The position numbers and the translations under genes are program-made. Positions 9,580 through 19,511 of a stretch of DNA of 64,000 bases are shown piece after piece; the stretch's first letter is position 1; every line of letters begins with the position of its first letter. Below the pieces are notes generated by a model. That model was not told where the DNA came from. It made no database searches and was given only the letters and a program-made list of their open reading frames with translations. Source of the stretch: Pseudomonas putida (GTDB taxonomy: Bacteria; Pseudomonadota; Gammaproteobacteria; Pseudomonadales; Pseudomonadaceae); assembly GCF_002741075.1 (NCBI RefSeq), contig NZ_CP016634.1, forward strand, positions 2,030,501 to 2,094,500. The letters are read 5' to 3'.

Positions 9580-10359
9580 CTACCGGCCCAACCGATAATG
9601 CCCGGGAGTCGCCGCCAAGTGCTGCTTGAATGCCCGTTGCAGATGCGCCTGATCGGCAAAGCCCGCCTCCACTGCCACCTCGGCAATCGCCCGGCCCTGA
9701 CGCAACTGCGCTCGGGCGTGCTGCACGCGCTGGTCCAGCAGGTAGCCATGGGGGGTCAGGCCGAAACGCTGGCCAAAGGCGCGGATCAGGTAGGCCCGCG
9801 ACAGGCCGACGGCAGCGCAGATGTCCTCGATCGTCAACGGATCAAGCCGATGGGCACGAATGAACGCAGCAGCGGCATCCAGCCGTGGATTAGCCTGTAT
9901 CGGCAGGAAGGGCGCATCGTCGAGGTAGCCCGGCAACGCCCTGAAAAACGCGCCCAGGCAGGCTTGACGGTCAGTACGCTGATCATCGAACAGTGCGGCA
10001 AAGACTTCCAGCAGCCGGCCGTAGAGCACCGGTGAGGTGCTGTACGTCGCCACGGGCAGCTCGAAGCCCTGGGCCTGCAACCACGGCAGATCGACGAACA
10101 GCATCAGGTAGGACCAAGGCTCGCCCTTGAGAGGGTTGCAGGTATGCACCACGCCGGGGTTCATCAGCACGGTGGTCCCCGCGCTGACCTCCCTTTGTGT
10201 GGTGCCAGTCACATAGGTGCTGCGCCCCCCGGTGATCACGCCAATCGAAAAGCTCTCGTGGGAATGGGGCGCATAGCACACCTGACGCCCATCCCCTACT
10301 CGCCGAGCCTCGACGAAGGGCAAAGCCGGATCCCGCCAGAACCGCGACACCTCGATCAT
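9580..10359 (-). CDS. AraC-family transcriptional regulator (cupin sensor)
   Basis: A 259-residue regulator. An N-terminal AraC_binding cupin (HSHESFSIGVI, MNPGVVHTCNP) is followed by a C-terminal double helix-turn-helix from about residue 165 (LTIEDICAAVGLSRAYLIRAF and a second helix set ending in TPGHYRLGR). Such regulators beside LysE genes usually control the exporter in response to its substrate. GAGGG lies 7 bases before the ATG. Confidence 0.88.
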   Translation of the reverse strand: MIEVSRFWRDPALPFVEARRVGDGRQVCYAPHSHESFSIGVITGGRSTYVTGTTQREVSAGTTVLMNPGVVHTCNPLKGEPWSYLMLFVDLPWLQAQGFELPVATYSTSPVLYGRLLEVFAALFDDQRTDRQACLGAFFRALPGYLDDAPFLPIQANPRLDAAAAFIRAHRLDPLTIEDICAAVGLSRAYLIRAFGQRFGLTPHGYLLDQRVQHARAQLRQGRAIAEVAVEAGFADQAHLQRAFKQHLAATPGHYRLGR

Positions 10360-10389
10360 CGCTCTGCCCTCATCGCCCCTCCAGGGAAA

Positions 10390-11427
10390 TCAAAACATGA
10401 TGTGGTACGGCGTATAGGCCCACTCTGATGCCCGCTGCACGGCCCCTGTCTGTGGCTCGAGCAATTGCAGACGCAGCCATTGGTCGATGAATAGATTCGC
10501 CGCATGAGCACCTTTTGCATTCTGCCCGAACACGATGCCCACCGAGTAGGGATACAGATTGTTTTCCAAGTAGGCAGTTCTGGCGGCCTTGGTTTTGTAG
10601 GCCAAGGCGAAATCATCGCAATCGAACACCTCTGGCTTGTATTTAAAGGACTTGAGGCCTGACTCAACCCAGATGCCATGCGCTTGTTGCGCGGAAATAG
10701 CCTCGTAGTACGCATCCACGGACGTCTGATACGTCAGGGTCGTATCGGGCCAGGTCGCTTTGATCAAATCTCTTACCCTGCCAAACGGAATGGACAGCTT
10801 GTGCAAAGAGAACCGAATCTCGTGATCGTCGGAGATGTCGCTTTCAGGCATTAGCTTGACCCACCCCCACTTGCCAGCAGGCGCCTGCAGGACCATACGC
10901 GTGCCGCCGATTTCACAGCTCAGCGTGAAAGCAAATGTTTGTCGATGGTTGACGATTGTGGTCCCACTTCGCTTTATCCTGAAGCGCAGACGTGGATAGT
11001 CCCGCCAAACCTTGAAGCCCGCGAAGACATAATCCCCGTCGGTCGAGTTGCCATCAGCAAAGAATGACCAGCCCACCATCTTCTTTTCCGCTGACATCGA
11101 CAGGTTTTGACTGGTGGGATCCAGATGAACCACCAACGGCACTAACTCGGCGCCGTAGCGTTCCGGCTCACCAAGATACACCCAACCCCAGTCATCGGAT
11201 TTTGCATGAATGCACAGGACACGCCCATATTGATCACGCAGCACCATGCGATCGGTGGCCTTGATCTGCTTAAGGCCCATGGCACGGGTCAGCTCTGCCG
11301 TGAAATCCGGCTTGGTGGTGACAGGCTCCGGTGGCGGCTCGACGGGTTCAGGGCGCGGCAGTACCTGGCCAACGAGTGGGCTATTCGCGTCGTGGGGTTG
11401 ATTAGGGACAAGTTTGTGAATGGGCAT
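10390..11427 (-). CDS. Uncharacterised protein with a MOA-like (agglutinin C-terminal) cysteine-protease domain
   Basis: A 345-residue protein without signal peptide or membrane helix. Residues 25-40 are Pro/Glu-rich (a linker). Residues about 50-210 are rich in aromatic and beta-type segments (GWVYLGEPERYG, KVWRDYPRLRFR). The C-terminal part contains FDCDDFA (Cys270), GQNAKGAHAANL (His308) and LLEPQTG (Glu324). Order and spacing (38 and 16 residues) match the Cys-His-Glu triad of the papain-like domain of Marasmius oreades agglutinin (C215, H257, E274: 42 and 17). A proteolytic role is therefore inferred. The middle region could be a binding domain of unknown ligand. The base composition looks less GC-rich than the flanks, suggesting acquisition. 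The start has only a weak ribosome-binding site. Confidence 0.6.
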   Translation of the reverse strand: MPIHKLVPNQPHDANSPLVGQVLPRPEPVEPPPEPVTTKPDFTAELTRAMGLKQIKATDRMVLRDQYGRVLCIHAKSDDWGWVYLGEPERYGAELVPLVVHLDPTSQNLSMSAEKKMVGWSFFADGNSTDGDYVFAGFKVWRDYPRLRFRIKRSGTTIVNHRQTFAFTLSCEIGGTRMVLQAPAGKWGWVKLMPESDISDDHEIRFSLHKLSIPFGRVRDLIKATWPDTTLTYQTSVDAYYEAISAQQAHGIWVESGLKSFKYKPEVFDCDDFALAYKTKAARTAYLENNLYPYSVGIVFGQNAKGAHAANLFIDQWLRLQLLEPQTGAVQRASEWAYTPYHIMF

Positions 11428-11582
11428 GGGTCATTGCTCGTCGAGTTGAAATGAACCGACACCATGCGCGATACCCAAACCACCCTATCAGCAGGTAAAC
11501 ATTCCAAAGAGCACCGACAAGGCGCAATCGACAGGCAGAAAAAGGACGGTTTTCACCGCCCTCTCCCGGCCTTTTGCGCACC

Positions 11583-13001
11583 TTACGGCATGACTGGTGG
11601 CACGTATTGCAAGGTCGTGCCCAGGGCCCACAGCAACACCAGCACCAACGGCACGTGAACCAGCAATTGCACGAACGAGAAGCCGATCAGATCCCGCGCC
11701 TTGAGCCCCAACACACCCAGCAGGGGCAGCATGTAGAACGGGTTGATCAGATTGGGCAAGGCCTCGGCGGCGTTGTAGATTTGCACCGCCCACCCCAGGT
11801 GGTACTGCAGGTCATTGGCCACCAGCATCACATAGGGCGCCTCGATGATCCATTTGCCGCCGCCTGACGGGATGAAAAAGCCCAGTACCGCCGAATACAC
11901 GCCCATGAGCACGGCATAGGTGTCGTGGGAAGCGATCTGCACGAAGAACGTGGAGATGTGATGAGCCAGGGTCTGTTCATCCACGCCCTTGACCTGGGTG
12001 AGGATCGCGGCGATCGAGCCGTACAGCGGGAACTGGATCAGCACCCCAGTAGTGGTCGGCACGGCGCGGGTCACAGCATCGAGGAAACTGCGCGGGCGCC
12101 AATGGAGCAAGGCGCCGAGCATGATGAACAGAAAATTGTAGGTGTTCAGGCCAGAAATAGCGGTGATCGCAGGTTTGGTGGCGAACTCGTGGTGTAGCCA
12201 GCCGCCGGCTAACGCCACCAAGAGCAAGGTCAGCACCGGGCTGTATTCCAGCCATTCGCCCGGACGGGTGCGCTGGGCCACAGGCGCTGCACTGAAGCTT
12301 GGGTCGACCCCGCATTGCTCGGCGGTGCGGGCACTGTTAGGCCCCGGGGCGGTGGCATAGGCAATCACCAGCGAAACGATCACCAAGGCCGCCAACATGA
12401 CACCGGACTGCCAGAGAAAGATGGTCTCGGTGAACGGAATCACCCCGGTGATGGAGAGGATCGACGGCGGCAGGCTGGCCGGGTTGGCCTGCAATTGCGC
12501 AGCCGACGACGAAAGTCCCAGGGCCCAGACCGCACCCAGGCCCAGGTACGCAGCGGCGCCAGCGGCGCGATAGTCCATCTTCAGGTCCTGGCGACGGGCC
12601 AGGGCACGCACCAGCAAACCGCCGAATACCAGCGACAGCCCCCAGTTGAGCAAGGAAGCGAGCATCGAAATCAGCGCTACCCAGCAGACCGCCGAGCGGC
12701 CGTTCTTCGGCAGGCGCGCCAGGCGGTCGATCAGCCGCGCAGCGGGTGGCGAGCTGGCTACCACATAGCCGCCGATGACCACGAAGGCCATCTGCATGGT
12801 GAATGGGATCAGGCTCCAGAAGCCATCGCCGAATGCCTTGGCCGTGTCGGTGGGCTTGGCGCCCATGACCAGGGCGCCCAGGCACACCAGCACCACCGCC
12901 AGAGCGGCGAATACCCAGGAGTCAGGGAACCAGCGTTCAGCCCAGTTGGAGCAGCGCAAGGCAAAACGGGCGGAGCGGCTGTCTTGGATTTCAGCGGCCA
13001 C
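11583..13001 (-). CDS. atoE: Short-chain fatty acid transporter
   Basis: A 472-residue multi-helix permease of the AtoE family. Visible landmarks are NWAERWFPDSWVFA at the start, FVVIGGYVVASSPPAAR, NWGLSLVFGG and the loop FFIPSGGGKWIIEAPY. It takes up acetoacetate/butyrate-type short-chain acids. GTG at 13001 is chosen as start because AAAAGGA lies about 8 bases upstream. The track to 13052 adds a basic non-conserved tail (KKTNKRKNP). It is the third gene of atoD-atoA-atoE, separated from atoA by a palindromic repeat that may attenuate or stabilise the message. Confidence 0.9.
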   Translation of the reverse strand: MAAEIQDSRSARFALRCSNWAERWFPDSWVFAALAVVLVCLGALVMGAKPTDTAKAFGDGFWSLIPFTMQMAFVVIGGYVVASSPPAARLIDRLARLPKNGRSAVCWVALISMLASLLNWGLSLVFGGLLVRALARRQDLKMDYRAAGAAAYLGLGAVWALGLSSSAAQLQANPASLPPSILSITGVIPFTETIFLWQSGVMLAALVIVSLVIAYATAPGPNSARTAEQCGVDPSFSAAPVAQRTRPGEWLEYSPVLTLLLVALAGGWLHHEFATKPAITAISGLNTYNFLFIMLGALLHWRPRSFLDAVTRAVPTTTGVLIQFPLYGSIAAILTQVKGVDEQTLAHHISTFFVQIASHDTYAVLMGVYSAVLGFFIPSGGGKWIIEAPYVMLVANDLQYHLGWAVQIYNAAEALPNLINPFYMLPLLGVLGLKARDLIGFSFVQLLVHVPLVLVLLWALGTTLQYVPPVMP

Positions 13002-13056
13002 GGGATTTTTCCTTTTATTTGTTTTTTTGATTTTCAAGCACTGAAGCAGCACAAAG

Positions 13057-13149
13057 CCCTGTGGAAACAGGTTGACCCGCGAAAACGCCCGCCAAGGCGA
13101 TGATGTCGCCTCGACTGACGCATTCGCGGGTCAACCCGCTCCCACAGGG
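13057..13149. repeat. REP-like imperfect palindrome between atoA and atoE
   Basis: CCCTGTGG at 13057 with downstream GGTTGACCCGCGAA pairs with TTCGCGGGTCAACC and CCCACAGGG ending at 13149. The arms resemble palindromes elsewhere in the window (25391-25462, 37606-37676, about 38561-38580), which all contain GCGGGT(A/C)AACCC or its complement. This fits a dispersed REP/BIME element. Confidence 0.75.
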
Positions 13150-13159
13150 CCGATGTTCG

Positions 13160-13816
13160 TTAGAAAGTCATTTCCTTCACATCATCCGGCACGATCAGCT
13201 TGCCGGCGGTCTTTTCGATGATTTCCTCGACGCTGACCCCAGGCGCGGTCTCGCGCAGGATGAAGGCGCCGTCCTGGATTTCCAGGTAGGCCAGGTCGGT
13301 GAGCACCTTGCGGATGCACCCGGCACCGGTCAGCGGCAGGCTGCAGCGTGGCAGCAGCTTGGATTCACCATCCTTGGAGGCATGGGTCATGGTGACGATG
13401 ATGTTTTCGGCACCGGCTACCAGGTCCATGGCGCCACCCATGCCCTTGACCAACTTGCCTGGGATCATCCACGAGGCGATGTTGCCCTCCACATCCACCT
13501 CGAAGGCCCCCAGTACGGTGAGGTCGACATGGCCACCACGGATCATGGCGAAGGATTGCGCGGAGTCGAAGATCGATGCACCGCGGCGGGCGGTGACTGT
13601 CTGCTTGCCGGCGTTGATCATGTCGGCGTCAATGGTGCCTTCGGTAGGGAATTCGCCCATGCCGAGCAGGCCGTTTTCCGATTGCAGCATCACGTCCATG
13701 TCGGCGGGCACGTAGTTGGCCACCAGCGTCGGGATGCCGATACCCAGGTTGACGTAGTAACCGTCCTTCAGTTCACGGGCGACGCGTTGCGCCATCTGTT
13801 CGCGGGTCAGTGCCAT
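13160..13816 (-). CDS. atoA: 3-oxoacid CoA-transferase subunit B
   Basis: A 218-residue beta subunit of a class I CoA-transferase that moves CoA between succinyl- or acyl-CoA and acetoacetate. The active-site motif SENGLLGMG, with the Glu that forms the glutamyl-CoA thioester, is at about residues 46-54. The N-terminal NLGIGIPTLVANY and TGAGCIRKVLTD motifs are also conserved. Length is normal. It is preceded by atoD with a 35-base gap and followed by atoE, so one operon is likely. Confidence 0.95.
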   Translation of the reverse strand: MALTREQMAQRVARELKDGYYVNLGIGIPTLVANYVPADMDVMLQSENGLLGMGEFPTEGTIDADMINAGKQTVTARRGASIFDSAQSFAMIRGGHVDLTVLGAFEVDVEGNIASWMIPGKLVKGMGGAMDLVAGAENIIVTMTHASKDGESKLLPRCSLPLTGAGCIRKVLTDLAYLEIQDGAFILRETAPGVSVEEIIEKTAGKLIVPDDVKEMTF

Positions 13817-13851
13817 GGTCAGGATCTCTTTGTTGTTCTGTGGACGGCGCG

Positions 13852-14550
13852 TTAGGCCTTGACGGTGCGCTTCTCGATGCGCTTTTCGAAGGTGCCGACG
13901 ATGACCCGGTCGACATAGATGCCCGGGGTGTGGATCTCACTGGGTAGCAACACGCCCGGTTCGACGATCTCCTCGACTTCGACCACGGTGATCTTGCCGG
14001 CGGTGGCGGCCAGCGGGTTGAAGTTTTGCGCGGTGTTGCGGTACACCACGTTGCCGTAGTGATCGGCCTTCCAACCTTTGACGATGGCGAAATCGCCGGT
14101 GATGGATTCTTCGAGGATGTACTTGCGACCCTTGAAGTCGCGCACTTCCTTGCCTTCAGCGACAGGGGTGCCGTAGCCAGTGGCGGTGTAGAAGGCCGGG
14201 ATGCCGGCGCCGCCTGCGCGCATTTTCTCGGCCAAGGTGCCTTGGGGGGTCAGTTCGACCTCCAGCTCGCCGCTGAGCAATTGACGCTCGAACTCGGCGT
14301 TTTCGCCCACATAGGACGCGATCATCTTGCGAATCTGGCGGTCTTCCAAAAGTACGCCCAGGCCGAAGCCATCGACGCCACAGTTGTTGGAGACCACGGT
14401 CAGCCCCTTGACGCCGCGGCGCTTGATTTCAGCGATGAGGTTTTCGGGGATGCCGCACAAGCCGAAGCCGCCGGCCAGTACCGTCATGTTGTCGGTCAGG
14501 CCTGCGAGGGCCTCTTCATAGGTTGCTACGCGCTTGTCCAGTCCGGCCAT
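13852..14550 (-). CDS. atoD: 3-oxoacid CoA-transferase subunit A
   Basis: A 232-residue alpha subunit carrying the CoA-transferase glycine-rich motif [12 protein letters not shown] at about 27-38, plus [12 protein letters not shown] and FNPLAATA. It pairs with the product of the next gene to activate acetoacetate or related keto acids for cleavage to acetyl-CoA. It is the first gene of the atoDAE operon, with a divergent LysR regulator 119 bp away sharing the promoter region. Confidence 0.95.
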   Translation of the reverse strand: MAGLDKRVATYEEALAGLTDNMTVLAGGFGLCGIPENLIAEIKRRGVKGLTVVSNNCGVDGFGLGVLLEDRQIRKMIASYVGENAEFERQLLSGELEVELTPQGTLAEKMRAGGAGIPAFYTATGYGTPVAEGKEVRDFKGRKYILEESITGDFAIVKGWKADHYGNVVYRNTAQNFNPLAATAGKITVVEVEEIVEPGVLLPSEIHTPGIYVDRVIVGTFEKRIEKRTVKA

Positions 14551-14616
14551 GCTCAGTTGCCTTTTGTAGTTGTTGGAACCGTGGAGGCATCTTCACCGCT
14601 GTCGACTGATTTGTTA

Positions 14617-14659
14617 ATTTTGTTTTCGTCATCGATTGATAATTTTTCCAAAACAAAAT
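14617..14659. promoter_or_regulatory. Inverted repeat in the atoD/LysR intergenic region
   Basis: ATTTTGTTTT at 14617-14626 and AAAACAAAAT at 14650-14659 form a perfect 10-bp inverted repeat, 33 bp centre to centre (about three helical turns). The stretch is AT-rich and lies between divergent genes. It is a natural candidate for the LysR binding site and overlapping promoters. Confidence 0.5.
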
Positions 14660-14669
14660 CGAGTTCGTC

Positions 14670-15575
14670 ATGAACGTCAAGCAGTTACGCGCCTTCGTCA
14701 CCGTGGCCAAGTACCAGAGCTTTGCCCAGGCTGGCGAACATCTGCATGTTTCCCAACCGGCCTTGAGCCTGACCATCAAAGCCCTGGAGGACAACCTCGG
14801 TGGTGCCCTGCTCACCCGCACCACCCGTAGCGTCAGTCTCACCCCCGAAGGGGAAGTACTGCTACCCCTGGCCCGGCGCCTGCTGGCCGACTGGGACGAC
14901 ACCGAGGAGATGCTGCGCCAGCGCTTCACCCTGCAGTTGGGGCGGGTCTCGGTAGCGGCCATGCCCGCCTTTGCCGGCAACCTGCTACCCCGCTCGCTGA
15001 AGGTGTTTCGCCAGCGCTACCCCAAGGTCAATGTCACCGTGCATGACGTGATCAATGAACAGGTGCTGGAGCTGGTGCGCCACCGTCGTGTCGAGCTGGG
15101 CATCGGTTTCGAACCGGAGAACCTCGACGGGCTGCGCTTTCACCCGCTGTACTTGGACCGTTTCGTGGCCGTGGTACCCGCTGATTCACCACTGGCAAGC
15201 CAGCCGCAGGTGGCCTGGCGGGACTTGCTGGCCCAGGACTTCATCGCCCTGCAACGGCCCTCGGCCGTGCGCCTGCTGATGGAGCAGAATGTCGCGGCCA
15301 GCCATGGCAAACTGACAGCAGCCTTCGAGAGCCATCAGCTTTCCACCATCGGTCGCATGGTCGCCAACGGCCTGGGCGTGAGCGCCGTGCCAGCGTTGTG
15401 CATCAACCAGATGCAGGAACTCGGCGCGCGCTGCGTGGCCCTGGTCGAGCCTCGCGTGGAGCGGCGCATCGGCGTCATTGCCCTGGCCGACCACAAGCTT
15501 TCCACCGCAGCGCAAGCGCTGCTCGACGTCGTGCTTTCCCACACTGATCCACAGGAGGTGACATGCGTTTCGTGA
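14670..15575 (+). CDS. LysR-family transcriptional regulator, probable ato operon regulator
   Basis: A 301-residue LysR protein. The winged HTH is at residues 1-60 (MNVKQLRAFVTVAKYQSFAQ, HVSQPALSLTIKALED), with a periplasmic-binding-like effector domain following. It is divergent from atoD and overlaps the start of the aldo/keto reductase by 13 bases. Control of ato and itself is inferred from position. The inverted repeat at 14617-14659 lies just upstream of its start. Confidence 0.9.
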   Translation: MNVKQLRAFVTVAKYQSFAQAGEHLHVSQPALSLTIKALEDNLGGALLTRTTRSVSLTPEGEVLLPLARRLLADWDDTEEMLRQRFTLQLGRVSVAAMPAFAGNLLPRSLKVFRQRYPKVNVTVHDVINEQVLELVRHRRVELGIGFEPENLDGLRFHPLYLDRFVAVVPADSPLASQPQVAWRDLLAQDFIALQRPSAVRLLMEQNVAASHGKLTAAFESHQLSTIGRMVANGLGVSAVPALCINQMQELGARCVALVEPRVERRIGVIALADHKLSTAAQALLDVVLSHTDPQEVTCVS

Positions 15576-16384
15576 ATCTGGCAGACGCCAGCGTCCCGGC
15601 CATCGGCCAAGGCACCTGGTACATGGGCGAGGACCCACGGCGCAAGGCCGCCGAGGTGGCCGCCCTGCAACAGGGCATCGAACGGGGCCTGACGCTGATC
15701 GACACAGCGGAGATGTATGCCGAGGGTGGCGCCGAGCACGTGGTCGGCCAGGCCATCGCCGGGCGCCGTGACCAGGTGTTCCTGGTCAGCAAGGTCTATC
15801 CGCACAATGCCAGCCGCCGCGGCATTCCCGCCGCCTGCGAGCGCAGCCTGACGCGCCTGGGTACCGACAGCATCGACCTGTACCTGCTGCACTGGCGCGG
15901 CCAGTACCCGCTGGAGGAAACCGTCGAAGCCTTCGAACGCCTGCGCGAGCAAGGCAAGATCCGTCGCTGGGGCGTGTCCAACTTCGACCTGGACGACCTG
16001 CTCGAACTCGACAACCCCGACTGCGCCACCAATCAGGTGCTGTACAACCCGGCTCAGCGTGGCATCGAGTTCGATCTGCTGCCATGGAGCCGAACGCACC
16101 AGTTGCCGACCATGGCCTACTGCCCGCTGGCCCAGGCCGGCCGCTTGCTGCGACACCCGGTATTGGCCGAGATCGCCGAGCGCCATGGGGCTACACCGGC
16201 CCAGGTGAGTCTGGCCTGGGTGACACGCAACGAAGGCGTCATTGCCATTCCCAAGGCGGTAGACCCGCTGCATGTGCGGCTCAATGCGGCCGCGGGCGAA
16301 CTGGTGCTGACCGACGAGGACCTGCGCGCGATCGACGACGCGTTTCCGGCACCGACGCGCAAGCAGCACTTGGCGATGGTCTGA
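15563..16384 (+). CDS. Aldo/keto reductase
   Basis: A 273-residue NADPH-dependent oxidoreductase of the AKR superfamily, TIM-barrel type. The catalytic tetrad is visible: Asp and Tyr in DTAEMY, Lys in LVSKVYP and His in LLHWRG. Cofactor-binding motifs (GVSNF, IPKAVD) follow. A strong AGGAGGTGAC Shine-Dalgarno lies inside the LysR gene's 3' end, so the two are translationally linked. Substrate unknown; a link to ketone metabolism is only contextual. Confidence 0.9.
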   Translation: MRFVNLADASVPAIGQGTWYMGEDPRRKAAEVAALQQGIERGLTLIDTAEMYAEGGAEHVVGQAIAGRRDQVFLVSKVYPHNASRRGIPAACERSLTRLGTDSIDLYLLHWRGQYPLEETVEAFERLREQGKIRRWGVSNFDLDDLLELDNPDCATNQVLYNPAQRGIEFDLLPWSRTHQLPTMAYCPLAQAGRLLRHPVLAEIAERHGATPAQVSLAWVTRNEGVIAIPKAVDPLHVRLNAAAGELVLTDEDLRAIDDAFPAPTRKQHLAMV

Positions 16385-16430
16385 CAGGCGACTGATAGGA
16401 GCGGCCTTGTGCCGCGATTGGCCTTCGGCT

Positions 16431-19400
16431 CTAGTGAAAATCCCGGCTGCGCACATCCAGCCCCTGCAACAAGGGGCTGATATCTTCCAGGCGTCTGGCA
16501 ATCAGGTGCCGCACGCCCTTCTCCTGCTCCAGTCGCCCACTCACCTTGAGCAGTTGCGACCCTACCAATGCCCTGCGCTGGCGTTCGGCCAAGTCGCGCC
16601 AGACCACCACATTGACCATGCCGTGTTCATCCTCAAGGGTGACGAAGGTCACGCCGCTGGCGGTCTGCGGCCGCTGCCGCCCGACCACCACGCCAGCCAC
16701 GGCGATGCTGTCACCATGCGCGACGTTCGCCAGCTCGGCAGAGCTGCGACACCCCAATGCCCGAAGGCGTCGCCGCAACAGCGCCAGGGGATGTGGCCCC
16801 AAGGTTGTGCCCAAGGTGGCGTAATCGGCGAACACGTCTTCGCCTACGGTCGGCACCGGCAACTCCACCGTCACTTCTGGCGTAGCCTCCACCTGAGCGA
16901 ACAACGGCAGCTGTGCCTGTACCGCTGCCACCTGCCAGCGCGCCTGATGACGGTCGCTGGCCAAAGCACGCAGGGCGCCGGCATCGGCCAGGCGTGCACG
17001 GGCGCGGCTGTCGAGTTCGGCGCGCAAGCACAGGTCCTGGACATCGCGCCAGGGCCGCTGCGCCCTCGCCTGCTCGAGGCGCCGGGCATCGACCTCGCTG
17101 AACCCACGAATCTGCCGCAACCCCAAGCGGATCGCCAATGCGCCCTCCCCGTGCGGCTCCAGGGTGCAATCCCAGGCGCTGTGGCACACGTCCACCGGGC
17201 GCACCTCGATACCTTGGCGACGCGCCTCCTGCAACAGCTGGTCAGGACTGTAGAAGCCCATGGGCCAGCTGTTGATCAGCGCGCAGGTGAAGATCGCCGG
17301 CTCATGGCACTTGAGCCAACTGCTGGCGTAGCACAGCAAAGCGAAGCTCGCGGCATGGGACTCAGGGAAGCCATAGCTGCCAAAGCCCTTGATCTGCTCG
17401 AAGATCCGTTCGGCGAACGCCTGCTCGTAGCCATTGCGCCGCATGCCGTTGATCAGCCGCTCGCGATGCGGCTCCAGGCCGCCATGGCGTTTCCAGGCGG
17501 CCATGCTGCGGCGCAATTGGTCCGCCTCGCCCGGGGTGTAGTCAGCGGCGACCATGGCCAGTTCCATCACCTGCTCCTGGAACAACGGCACACCCAGGGT
17601 GCGTTCGAACACCGCTTCCAGTTCGGGTGAGGGATAGGTCACCTTTTCCTCTTTCAGGCGTCGGCGCAGATAGGGGTGGACCATGTCGCCCTGTATCGGC
17701 CCTGGCCGGACGATGGCCACCTCGATCACCAGGTCGTAGAACTTTTCCGGTTTCAGGCGCGGCAGCATGGCCATCTGCGCCCGTGATTCGATCTGGAACA
17801 CGCCCATGGTCTCGGCGCGGCTGATCATGGCGTAGGTGGCGGCGTCTTCCTTGGGGAGGGTCGCCAAGGTCAGGTGCCGGTCTCGGTGAAGGGCCAGTAG
17901 GTCGAAGCAGCGGCGCAAGGCGCTGAGCATGCCCAGGGCCAGCACATCGACCTTGAGCAGGCCGACCAGGTCGAGGTCGTCCTTGTCCCACTGGATCACC
18001 GTGCGCTGCGCCATGGTGGCGTTCTCCACCGGCACCAGGCGGTCCAGCGGCTGCTGGCAGATCACGAAGCCTCCTGGGTGCTGTGACAGGTGCCGGGGAA
18101 AGCCAATCAACTGGCCAGCCAGCACCAGGATGCGTTGCAGCGATGGACTCTGCGCCTCGAAACCCGCCTCGGCCAAGCGTTGGGCATCGGGGATCCGGTC
18201 GCTCCAGCGTCCGCAGCACTTGGCCAGGGCATCCACCTGGTCGGCCGGCAGCCCCAGGGCGCGCGCCACGTCGCGCACTGCGCCAGCGGCATGGTAGGTG
18301 TTGACCACCGCCGTGAGGGCCGCCCGGTCGCGGCCATAACGGCGAAACACATACTGGATGACCTCTTCCCGGCGATCGTGCTCGAAGTCCACGTCGATGT
18401 CCGGCGGCTCGTTGCGCTCGCGGGACAGAAAGCGCTCGAACAGCAAGCGGTGCACCATCGGGTCCAGCTCGGTGATGCCCAGCACGAAGCACACCACCGA
18501 GTTGGCGGCCGAGCCCCGTCCCTGACAGAGGATGCCCTGTTTGCGAGCGAAATCGACGATGTCGTAGACGGTGAGAAAGTAGCTTTCGTAGCCCAGTTCG
18601 GTGATCAGTTGCAGCTCGCTTTCCAGGGTTTCCAGCGCCTCGCTGCTGGCGCCCTGGGGCCAACGCTCGGGCAGGCGCGACTGGCACAGATGGCGCAACC
18701 AGCTGGCCGGTGTTTGCCCTTGCGGTACCACTTCGCTGGGGTACTGATATTTCAGCTCATCCAGGCTGAAGTGGCAGCGGTCGGCGATAGCCTGGGTCTC
18801 GGTCAGCAGGTCGCCAGGGTACAGCTCGCCAAGCTCGGTCAAGGTGCGCAAGTGGCGCTCGCCATTGGGGTACAGGTAGCGACCGGCCTCGGTCAGGGTG
18901 CAATGCTGGCGAATCGCGGTCATGCAGTCCTGCAAGGCGCGGCGGCCACGGACATGCATGTGCACATCGCCGCACGCCACTGCGCGAATCCCCACCTGGC
19001 CCGCCAGGATGTTCAGTTGCTGCAGACGCCGGGCATCGTCGCATCCTCGATGCAGGTGCACCGCCAGCCACAGGCGCTCGCCGAACAGCGACTTCAGCCA
19101 TAAGCCATTGGCCGGGGTATCGTCAGGCTCGGCAATCCACAGTGCCAGCAGACCCTGGCAATGGGCTTGCATGTCCTCGGGGAGCAATTGGTAAGTGCCT
19201 TTTTCCGCCCGGCGTCGCGCCCGGGTGATCAGGGTGCAGAGGTTCTGGTAGCCCTCGAGGTTTTCGACCAGCAGTACCAGCTTGGCACCCTCATGAAGCT
19301 GTACCTCACTCCCGACGATAAGCTGCATCTCCTGTTGCTGGGCCGCCTGCCAGGCGCGGACGATGCCGGCCAAGGTACATTCGTCGGTGATGGCCAGGGC

Positions 19401-19511
19401 CTTGTAACCCAAAGCCTTGGCCCGCTTGAACAGCTCGTCGGCACTGGAAGCTCCGCGCTGGAAGCTGAAGTTCGACAGGCAGTGCAGCTCGGCGTAATCC
19501 AGCAGGCTCAT
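16431..19511 (-). CDS. dnaE2: Error-prone DNA polymerase DnaE2
   Basis: A 1026-residue C-family polymerase. It has an N-terminal PHP domain ([15 protein letters not shown]), the palm active site with [13 protein letters not shown], a helix-hairpin-helix/tandem region and a C-terminal OB-fold ([15 protein letters not shown]). DnaE2 performs translesion synthesis with ImuA and ImuB in SOS mutagenesis. The start at 19511 gives an ATGA overlap with the imuB stop, indicating translational coupling. The longer frame to 19532 is less likely. It is the last gene of lexA2-imuA-imuB-dnaE2. Confidence 0.95.
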   Translation of the reverse strand: MSLLDYAELHCLSNFSFQRGASSADELFKRAKALGYKALAITDECTLAGIVRAWQAAQQQEMQLIVGSEVQLHEGAKLVLLVENLEGYQNLCTLITRARRRAEKGTYQLLPEDMQAHCQGLLALWIAEPDDTPANGLWLKSLFGERLWLAVHLHRGCDDARRLQQLNILAGQVGIRAVACGDVHMHVRGRRALQDCMTAIRQHCTLTEAGRYLYPNGERHLRTLTELGELYPGDLLTETQAIADRCHFSLDELKYQYPSEVVPQGQTPASWLRHLCQSRLPERWPQGASSEALETLESELQLITELGYESYFLTVYDIVDFARKQGILCQGRGSAANSVVCFVLGITELDPMVHRLLFERFLSRERNEPPDIDVDFEHDRREEVIQYVFRRYGRDRAALTAVVNTYHAAGAVRDVARALGLPADQVDALAKCCGRWSDRIPDAQRLAEAGFEAQSPSLQRILVLAGQLIGFPRHLSQHPGGFVICQQPLDRLVPVENATMAQRTVIQWDKDDLDLVGLLKVDVLALGMLSALRRCFDLLALHRDRHLTLATLPKEDAATYAMISRAETMGVFQIESRAQMAMLPRLKPEKFYDLVIEVAIVRPGPIQGDMVHPYLRRRLKEEKVTYPSPELEAVFERTLGVPLFQEQVMELAMVAADYTPGEADQLRRSMAAWKRHGGLEPHRERLINGMRRNGYEQAFAERIFEQIKGFGSYGFPESHAASFALLCYASSWLKCHEPAIFTCALINSWPMGFYSPDQLLQEARRQGIEVRPVDVCHSAWDCTLEPHGEGALAIRLGLRQIRGFSEVDARRLEQARAQRPWRDVQDLCLRAELDSRARARLADAGALRALASDRHQARWQVAAVQAQLPLFAQVEATPEVTVELPVPTVGEDVFADYATLGTTLGPHPLALLRRRLRALGCRSSAELANVAHGDSIAVAGVVVGRQRPQTASGVTFVTLEDEHGMVNVVVWRDLAERQRRALVGSQLLKVSGRLEQEKGVRHLIARRLEDISPLLQGLDVRSRDFH

